The translations under genes and the position numbers were made by a program. This document shows, piece after piece, positions 58,533 through 64,000 of a stretch of 64,000 bases of DNA. The notes beneath the pieces were generated by a model. It was not told where the DNA came from. It searched no databases and was given only the letters and a program-made list of their open reading frames with translations. Positions within the stretch are counted from its first letter, which is position 1; the number at the start of each line of letters is the position of its first letter. Origin of the DNA: Heliopora coerulea (lineage: Eukaryota; Cnidaria; Anthozoa; Scleralcyonacea; Helioporidae); contig JASJOG010000584.1 of the NCBI GenBank assembly GCA_030142905.1, positions 1-64,000 of the forward strand, read 5' to 3'.

Positions 58533-58610
58533 ATGAGTCAATTTTCTCACATTCTCGAAATGAGTCAATTTTCTCACATTCTCGAAATTGACCAATTTTC
58601 TCACATTCTC
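58530..58610. repeat. 27-bp tandem repeat, three copies
   Basis: Units at 58530-58556 and 58557-58583 are identical, and the third at 58584-58610 differs at four positions. Each of the first two contains TGAGTCAATTTTCTCAC. Confidence 0.95.
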
Positions 58611-58631
58611 AAAATTAATCATTATAAATAA

Positions 58632-59012
58632 ATGGGTCATTGTATTTCAAAAACAAAAAGTGAAAATAATATTGAAAATTATGAAGACAGAAAATCAGGT
58701 TCAAGTCTTGGACGTTCAGATATTAACCTTCATGGGTATCCCCCAATAAATTTTAGAAAAGTTTAAAAAAGCGGTTTTAGAATTGGTGCGCATGTTGATA
58801 TCGGTTTTAAAGATTTTGAAGCTGGTGCGAATTTTGGAAGTAATTCTGTTGAAGAGGTTAATTTTTCAGAAAATAATAGTCATTTAAAATTATTAAAGTC
58901 TCTTGAAAATGAAAATAAAAATGACACAGAAAAAGACAAAATAATTGCTTCACTAATTAATTTAAAAAATGATAATGTTAACAAACCAAAACCTAAAAAT
59001 GAAGATGAATAA
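58632..59012 (+). pseudogene. Small Polinton protein with N-myristoylation signal, internal stop
   Basis: ATG 58632 starts MGHCISKTKSE, which fits an N-myristoylation site (Gly2, Ser6) with a Cys at position 4 suited to palmitoylation. After 44 codons there is an in-frame TAA (58764-58766). The same frame then stays open for another 81 codons to the stop at 59010-59012, with GAHVDIGFKDFEAGANFG and an acidic, lysine-rich tail. The intact protein would have about 126 residues and would be expected at membranes. I do not recognise the family. Confidence 0.6.
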
Positions 59013-59048
59013 TTTTGTAATTTTATAATAAATCAATATATTATAAAA

Positions 59049-59612
59049 TTAATTTGTTGAGGATGTTGATTCTTCTGTCGGAGGTGTTGATTCTTCTGTC
59101 GGAGGTGTTGATTCTTTTGTTTTAGATTGTTTTTTAATAACATGTTTTCCGACAGTAATTCCGCCAGATAATATCCCAAGATATGGTAGATATGGACTTA
59201 GTTTTTCAACTACAGATTTTACATCTCTTTTTAATAATTTATCTTTCGTCAGTTCTTTTTCTAATTCTTCACTGCTTTCAATTGCTTCTAAACCACCTAA
59301 TAAATCTGCAAATTTACTAATTAATAAATCTGTTAAAAAGACATTTGCTTTTTCTGCTTGTTTAATTTCATATTCAGCATGAATTTTTAATATAACTTTA
59401 TCACTTGCTTTTTTCAAATTTTGCACCGATTGACTAATTTCACCATCTTCAGAAAGTCTTATCAATTCTTCGCGTTTTTTCATTACTTCTTTTTTCAAAT
59501 CTTGCGTTTTACTTTCTTGATCATCCAACTGATCATGCTGATTACTTGCGGATGTATTTGATTCCATTTGCGGGAACTCTGGTAGATCATTACGCTCACT
59601 ATTTTCACTCAT
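59049..59612 (-). CDS. Coiled-coil protein of the Polinton-like element
   Basis: 187 codons, intact. Residues about 30-80 are strongly charged and helix-forming (LKKEVMKKREELIRLSEDG). LLISKFADLLGGLEAIES follows, then a hydrophobic stretch LSPYLPYLGILSGGITVGKH (about 140-160), and a tail of repeated TPPTEES units encoded by a 21-bp tandem repeat at 59058-59120. The start codon overlaps the end of the ATPase gene by 8 bp (ATGAGTGA) and is preceded by TTATAAAATAA. Function unknown. Its position beside ATPase and capsid genes suggests a virion or assembly role. Confidence 0.75.
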   Translation of the reverse strand: MSENSERNDLPEFPQMESNTSASNQHDQLDDQESKTQDLKKEVMKKREELIRLSEDGEISQSVQNLKKASDKVILKIHAEYEIKQAEKANVFLTDLLISKFADLLGGLEAIESSEELEKELTKDKLLKRDVKSVVEKLSPYLPYLGILSGGITVGKHVIKKQSKTKESTPPTEESTPPTEESTSSTN

Positions 59613-60216
59613 TTATTTTATAACCAAATGGAAAAATTAAATTAATTTCCAACCATGAATATTTTTTTGTTTTTAACATTTCTAAAATTTTTTCCAATTC
59701 TTTGCGGTCATCCACACCTAAATATTCTTGAATTATTGTTGTCATATCTTTTTTATTTGGATTATAAAATGTGACTAATTTTGAAATATTTTCTCTAAAT
59801 GGTTTTGCAATACTTGTAAATTGTTGTATAATTACAACAACGGAAAGATTATAATGTCTAGCACTAAATCCCAATTTAACCAATTCACTTGTTCTATTTT
59901 TAACATTTTTACCACTTGCACAATCATCCAATATGATTAAACTTTTGGTTCCTTTTGAAAAATTTACTATAAATTTTAGCCAATCTTCAACGTTGTCTTG
60001 ATCACAAGGAATTGTAATAAAATCTTCATCTTTATCATATTTCCAATTTTCATAAGTTTTATTCCATTCAAACGTAGGACAAATTAGAAAAATATAATCA
60101 AAATAATTTCTATATTCATTTTCTATAAAATCCAAAAGATATTTTGTTTTTCCACAAGCAGTCATTCCAACAATTATCATATTAAATGGTTTAATTTCAT
60201 ACTTTGTTTCATTCAT
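59605..60216 (-). CDS. FtsK/HerA-type packaging ATPase (A32-like)
   Basis: 203 codons, intact. Walker A GMTACGKT at residues 17-24, Walker B SLIILDDC at 92-99, a conserved SARHYNLSVVVIIQQ block with a Gln sensor at about 120-130, and ENISKLVTFYNP. This is the compact DNA-packaging ATPase of Polintons and related double-jelly-roll viruses, which drives genome entry into the capsid. Its stop (TGA) lies within the first codons of the downstream gene, an 8-bp overlap. The start is preceded by AAAATAAAAAATG. Confidence 0.85.
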   Translation of the reverse strand: MNETKYEIKPFNMIIVGMTACGKTKYLLDFIENEYRNYFDYIFLICPTFEWNKTYENWKYDKDEDFITIPCDQDNVEDWLKFIVNFSKGTKSLIILDDCASGKNVKNRTSELVKLGFSARHYNLSVVVIIQQFTSIAKPFRENISKLVTFYNPNKKDMTTIIQEYLGVDDRKELEKILEMLKTKKYSWLEINLIFPFGYKINE

Positions 60217-60232
60217 TTTTTATTTTTGTTGT

Positions 60233-61482
60233 TTATCTTGTTTTTAAAATTTGGATTGAAGATAAATCTTTATTTACAATATTTAGCAAACCATCACTTA
60301 TAACAAATATACTACACATTACATTTGCAGAAATAGCAGTTTTTTTTAATTTCTAGCAATAATCCAGACTGTGTTTACTAATTTTTTACCAGTTCCATAA
60401 ACAAAGTTGTCATCTAATGTTCTTAAATCAATACATAATGCAAATGAATCTTTGTAGAATTTTTCAATATCCATAACTGCATCACAGTCAAAATAATTAC
60501 ATCGAAATATTCTAAGTGCTTCTTCAAAAAATCTTCTTTTCGGAAATCCTTGGGAATATATGCTATTTGGAACCCCTTCAACACTAATTTTAACATCCGT
60601 TATATTTGGATAAACAAATTGCTCACTATCTGTTACAGTTTTATTTCTAAATAACAGTACAACCGCTTTCATACTTTTCCGTGGGATATTTATGGTTTCA
60701 TTGTGTAAAGTAGCGTTTTTATCCCATTCTACCGTTTTCATCAAAGTTACATAATTATATGATAGTGATCTTCCTGTGGTGTAATTTGTTAAAATATCAG
60801 TTGCTAAATCCTGGTTTTCAATTGTTTCATATTCCAATTCTAAATTTTCCAACTTATATCCACCAACACTTTCACCACTTTGCGCTACCATAATTTCACT
60901 TGCTTTTGGGAAAGTTAAAATATATTGAAAATTATTAATCATTCCATAAGGAGCATATAATCCATGATCCGAGAGTATTTTTTCTAATTTTAAGCATTGT
61001 TTTGTTCCATAAATATCAAACATTAATTTATCACTAACTTTTTCTGTACTTCCACTTGTTGCCCCAGAGTCATCTTTTGAAATTAATTTTCTCAAATTTT
61101 CACTTGCTAACCCATATTCAACCATATCTGCTCTTTCGGATTTAGTTTTCCAGAGATCTTTGTAAATTTCCAAAATAGATTCTCCACTATTATCATAAAC
61201 AATTTCACCTGCAAATTTAACAACTAATCTTTTCTTTAACAATTTTGATAAATTATTTAAAAACCATGATTTAGCATTTGAATTTTTAAAATTAAATAAC
61301 AATCTTAATGAATCAGGTACAAGACACAAATTAGGGTTTAATTTTGGAATATCTATATAAAGGTCTTCTTCTGGGTTTACTGAATTCGGATTCAAAGTTA
61401 CAACATGTCTTGTTCTGATTCCTTTAATATCACTCATTTTTGATCTTTTATATCCTGGGTATAGTTCGTTTATTCTATTCAT
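60233..61482 (-). pseudogene. Capsid-like protein of the Polinton-like element, C-terminal frameshift
   Basis: The main frame runs 378 codons from 61482 to a stop at 60346. It begins MNRINELYPGYKR and carries ARHVV-like TRHVVTLNPNSVNPEEDLY, a FPKASEIMVAQSGES segment and PKRRFFEEALRIFRCNYF. The beta-rich composition and position next to the packaging ATPase suggest a double-jelly-roll capsid protein, but I cannot prove the fold. Directly after the stop, past an A run, another frame stays open for about 37 codons to 60233, so a one-base change probably cut off the natural C-terminus. The start has a TATATAATA box 7 bp upstream. Confidence 0.55.
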
Positions 61483-61555
61483 TTTTTATTATATAAAAAA
61501 AATTTTTTTTATTCTTTATCCTTTTTATTTTTCTTTCGGTATTCTTTGCCCACTT

Positions 61556-61612
61556 GCAGCTTCACTGCGGAGAGCTTCGCTCGATCGTTCTAGCTTGCTT
61601 CACTCGCTTATA
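61556..61612 (-). terminator. GC-rich hairpin cluster at a gene end
   Basis: GCAG/CTGC around 5 nt (61556-61568), GAGC-TTC-GCTC (61572-61582), the palindrome CGATCG (61582-61587) and AGC/GCT (61592-61599) lie in an otherwise very AT-rich region. They overlap the stop of the membrane-protein gene. The layout resembles hairpin-marked transcript ends of large DNA viruses. That function is inference. Confidence 0.5.
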
Positions 61613-62960
61613 TTCTTCATATAAAAAGTAAGTAATTGCAATAGCTAATATCCATAAATTTTTAGCTAAAAAATTAATACCTTTTGCACCAAATGCTAAT
61701 ATTTGTGAAATTAAATTTAAAAGTGCTGAAAAAACTGCGCCTAAATTTTTACCTATATTTGCAATTGCTTTTGCTACTTTTCCAACTGCATTTGCACCTA
61801 GTTTTAATGCCATTCTTGCTCTCATAACTATTAAAGTAATTATACCTGCTACAGAAATTGCTACTGCTGATAAACCTAATAAATTTTCTTTTGCCCATTT
61901 TTTAAATCTTTCTAATCTACCGAGGTCGGAATCTTCAATATTTTCATTTAAAATTTGTATTCCTTCTTCACTAATTGGTTTTTCATTAATTTCAAGTCTC
62001 GTTCTATCTGCATATAATTTTGCAATTTCTGAAAAACCTTCATATATACTTTTTTGTGGTTCAGCTGATTCTAAATCAGCTTTATTTTTCCAATATTCAT
62101 ATTCTCTATCAAATGATTTAATTTTTTCACGTAAAACATTTTTTCTTTCATTTTCTGATAAATCAAAATAATCAACACCACCAACCGGAGAGACAGCTTC
62201 TTCAAAATTTAATAAACCTGTAAATTCTCTCAATTCATCTGAATCAAATAATGATCTTCTTGGATCATTTTCATCTTTAACTAATTTGTTCAAGTTATTT
62301 TCATCAATTATTCTATTAACTTCATTATCAATTTGTGAAATGGTGTTTTCAACTATATTTTTTCTCTCAATCTCTTTCATTTCAATATTTTCATCGTATA
62401 TTTTTTCATCTATAATAGAATCTGGTGTTTTTTTATATTCTTGTTTTGCTTTTTCAAAAATATCTCTGAATTCTTTAACATTTTTATTATTCTTTCTTAC
62501 AAATAACTCTGGTTCATTACCGGTAGCATTACCAATTTTTACATCTTTGAAAAAAATTGAAACATTTCCTTTTTCATCTTTAACAAACCTAGTTTTTTCT
62601 AACAATATCTTATTATTTTTTCCATTTTTCTTTTCAGGAGCGAAATCAAATATATCTTTGAAAGTATTTTTTTTATCACTAGTTACTGATCTTTTAATTC
62701 CTCCCCAATTTTTTTTTGAATCTTTTAAAGTAATTTTCAGACTCAGGATTTTTAACCCTAACTTCATTTTGACCAGTTTGGTCAGTTTGACTTGTTAGAG
62801 GCAACAATCTAGTTGTTTCTCCAGTATCTGAATTTGTATCAGCAAAATTTCCTCCACTTGTTTCACCACCTTAGTCCTCACGTTCTTCTTCTTCTTCTTC
62901 CTCGCGGTCTCTTATATTTCTATCATTTAATTCTATATCATCAAAACCGTTATTATCCAT
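61562..62960 (-). pseudogene. Polinton membrane protein with two C-terminal hydrophobic segments
   Basis: The largest open frame is 61562-62767 (401 codons), but its apparent start lies within a longer gene. Upstream, ATG 62960 (preceded by TATAAAATAA) begins MDNNGFDDIELNDR and an acidic EEEEEEE run. That frame has a stop at 62871-62873 and changes frame at a 9-T run (62709-62717). The middle is charged and helical. The C-terminus has LLGLSAVAISVAGIITLIVM and, about 60 residues on, NLWILAIAITYFLY as membrane segments. The family resembles uncharacterised Polinton membrane proteins. Function unknown. Confidence 0.65.
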
Positions 62961-62990
62961 TTATTTTATACATTTTGAATATTTTCTTCC

Positions 62991-63059
62991 GCGATCGCAG
63001 CTTAGCTGCTGGACCTCTGGTCCTGAGGACTTTGTCCGATCAGAGCGCTTTGCGCGATC
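62991..63059 (-). terminator. Array of triloop hairpins between integrase and membrane genes
   Basis: In order: GCGATCGC; GCAGC-TTA-GCTGC (62997-63009); GGACC-TCT-GGTCC (63011-63023); GGAC-TTT-GTCC (63027-63037); GCGC-TTT-GCGC (63045-63055) with outer GATC pairs. All stems are perfect with 3-nt loops. The array sits just past the integrase stop on the coding strand. Confidence 0.65.
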
Positions 63060-63077
63060 CAAGAGTTATGTTTATTG

Positions 63078-64000
63078 TTATAACCTTCCCACTTTACCAA
63101 CACCATATTTTTTCCTTTCACTTTTTTTCATTTTTAATATTTTCTCTACTTTATATAAGTTATTTTTATCCACAGCAGATACAGCAGACAATTCCTGTTC
63201 ATAAAATTTTCCAATAATTGGTTCTCCTTCAAGGTCTTCCACTTCATACATGTTTGGATCACCTCTAAATACTTTTACAATTTTAAAAATTTCTTCTGTA
63301 AAATTAGCTTCATAACCTTTTTTAAAGATATTCTTATATTTAGAAATTCTAACAGTATCACCAATTTTGAATTTAGGTAAAGGTAAATCTCCCAATGGAT
63401 GACCATATAATGTATTCCACACTTGGTCTTTGTTAGATTCATTTACATCAACAGGTTTCATTAATATACTCTTGTGTTTAGTATTATTATAATTTTTTAC
63501 AAGGTTTTTCAATATGTTAACCCAATTATAAGTTTTATTGTTGTAGAAATATTTCCACATGGATGTTTTTAAAGTTCGATTAAATCTTTCAACTATAGCT
63601 GCTTTTTTAACAGATTTAGAGGAAAAATATTCAACATCATACCCCCTCAATAACCCCTTTACACCAAAATTATAAAATTCTTTTCCTTCATCAAATTGCA
63701 CTACATTTGGATATTTACCAAATCTTTTTTCGAATTTATTCAATAATTTATTCGCAGCTAACATCATGTTATAAGTATCTTTTCTGTAGACAGGAATAGC
63801 AAACGCATATCGACTCAAAATTTCAACAGCAGTAAGAATCCAGTAATAATCTTCATTATCTTTTTTATATTTTTTCATATCAATTAAATCCATTTGTATT
63901 TGGTCTCCCAAGTCTTTAACAAATGTTTTTTGAAATTTATGTCTTTTTACAATTGGTTTAAATCTTGTAAAAGTATTTTGTGTTTTTAACCATTCTTTCA
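63078..64000 (-). CDS. Polinton-type integrase (rve, DDE), partial
   Basis: The frame is open from the stop at 63078 to the window edge (64000), so the N-terminus is outside. It contains QIQMDLIDM (first Asp), VVQFDEGKEFYN (second Asp) and AAIVERFNRTLK (Glu), the DDE triad of retrovirus-like integrases. A C-terminal region follows with FKIGDTVRISKYKNIF, GYEANFTEEIFKI and GKFYEQEL, typical of the chromodomain/SH3-like tail of Polinton integrases. It would integrate the element's DNA into the host genome. No breaks in the visible part. Confidence 0.9.
   Translation of the reverse strand, partial: KEWLKTQNTFTRFKPIVKRHKFQKTFVKDLGDQIQMDLIDMKKYKKDNEDYYWILTAVEILSRYAFAIPVYRKDTYNMMLAANKLLNKFEKRFGKYPNVVQFDEGKEFYNFGVKGLLRGYDVEYFSSKSVKKAAIVERFNRTLKTSMWKYFYNNKTYNWVNILKNLVKNYNNTKHKSILMKPVDVNESNKDQVWNTLYGHPLGDLPLPKFKIGDTVRISKYKNIFKKGYEANFTEEIFKIVKVFRGDPNMYEVEDLEGEPIIGKFYEQELSAVSAVDKNNLYKVEKILKMKKSERKKYGVGKVGRL

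Larger units (their letters stand above)
58321..58631 (+). promoter_or_regulatory. Polinton terminal and promoter region with CRE and AP-1 sites
   Basis: Two perfect TGACGTCA palindromes (58344-58351 and 58455-58462), an ETS-like ACTTCCGG right after the first, and two TGAGTCA sites (58534-58540 and 58561-58567) lie upstream of the first gene. GATTCTAGC occurs twice (58321 and about 58412), suggesting subterminal repeats. A TATAAATAAATG motif joins directly to the start codon at 58632. Confidence 0.5.
58303..64000. mobile_element. Polinton-like (Maverick) virus-derived element, left part
   Basis: The element starts at AGTAGTCTATATAATGG (58303 or 58306), consistent with the 5'-AG terminus of Polintons, exactly where the LINE endonuclease frame breaks. 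It carries a small plus-strand gene and then five minus-strand genes: coiled-coil protein, packaging ATPase, capsid-like protein, membrane protein and rve integrase. Polymerase B and the right terminal repeat are not in the window. Several genes are broken, so this is an endogenous, probably inactive copy. Confidence 0.75.

Noticed and set aside
62286..63217. Plus-strand frames of 170 and 134 codons
   Set aside because: They are antisense shadows of the membrane-protein and integrase genes, rich in Phe, Ser and Leu as expected of reversed AT-rich coding DNA.

Overview
The window reads as a transposon-dense stretch of an invertebrate nuclear genome, most likely a cnidarian (coral, anemone or hydrozoan). 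The evidence is AT-rich DNA, short simple repeats, no bacterial-style operons apart from a virus-like element at the right end, and a repeat set that I associate with cnidarian assemblies: several Penelope-like elements (PLEs), CR1/L2-type LINEs with an esterase ORF1, Gypsy elements, an ISL2EU-type DNA transposon, PIF-Harbinger, Tc1 and a Polinton-like element. No host protein-coding gene could be identified with confidence. Family names rest on motif recognition, not on a search.

Layout. 0-9 kb: a decayed integrase-core gene fragment (1.5 kb), a PLE piece with inverted flanking repeats inside an ATGT microsatellite (2.8-3.8 kb), a 0.7-kb inverted-repeat element (6.2-6.9 kb) and a 54-bp minisatellite interrupted by a tRNA-cored inverted-repeat element (8.9-9.6 kb). 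10-15.2 kb: a PLE on the minus strand, split by a 2.7-kb ISL2EU element carrying a SWIM/YqaJ ORF and a DDE transposase. 15.7-19.4 kb: a LINE split by a 2.35-kb PLE with a 12-bp target duplication. 26.6-28.2 kb: a Tc1 element. 31.1-33.3 kb: a PIF-Harbinger pair (Myb-like plus nuclease). 28.4-37.6 kb: five copies of a roughly 100-bp MITE, several foldback hairpins and a palindromic PLE tail. 38.3 kb: a textbook hammerhead ribozyme. 42.1 kb: another PLE tail. 43.5-49.9 kb: two decayed Gypsy elements. 50-55.1 kb: a near full-length but broken LINE whose ORF1 contains a foldback pair of ribozyme-bearing PLE repeats. 55.4-55.6 kb: a Gypsy LTR. 55.6-58.3 kb: a LINE on the minus strand. 58.3-64 kb: the left part of a Polinton-like (virus-derived) element inserted in that LINE and running off the right edge.

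How the parts fit. Nesting gives relative ages: PLE inside LINE (16.2 kb), ISL2EU inside PLE (11.8 kb), PLE pair inside LINE ORF1 (50.8 kb), Polinton inside LINE (58.3 kb). Most coding regions carry stops or frameshifts and are dead. The exceptions that look open throughout are the Polinton packaging ATPase, the coiled-coil protein and the visible part of the integrase. The main non-coding theme is hammerhead-type RNA motifs in PLE terminal repeats. The Polinton-like element has its own regulatory style: a TATAAAATAAATG-like start motif, GC-rich triloop hairpins at gene ends, and CRE and AP-1 palindromes in its terminal region.
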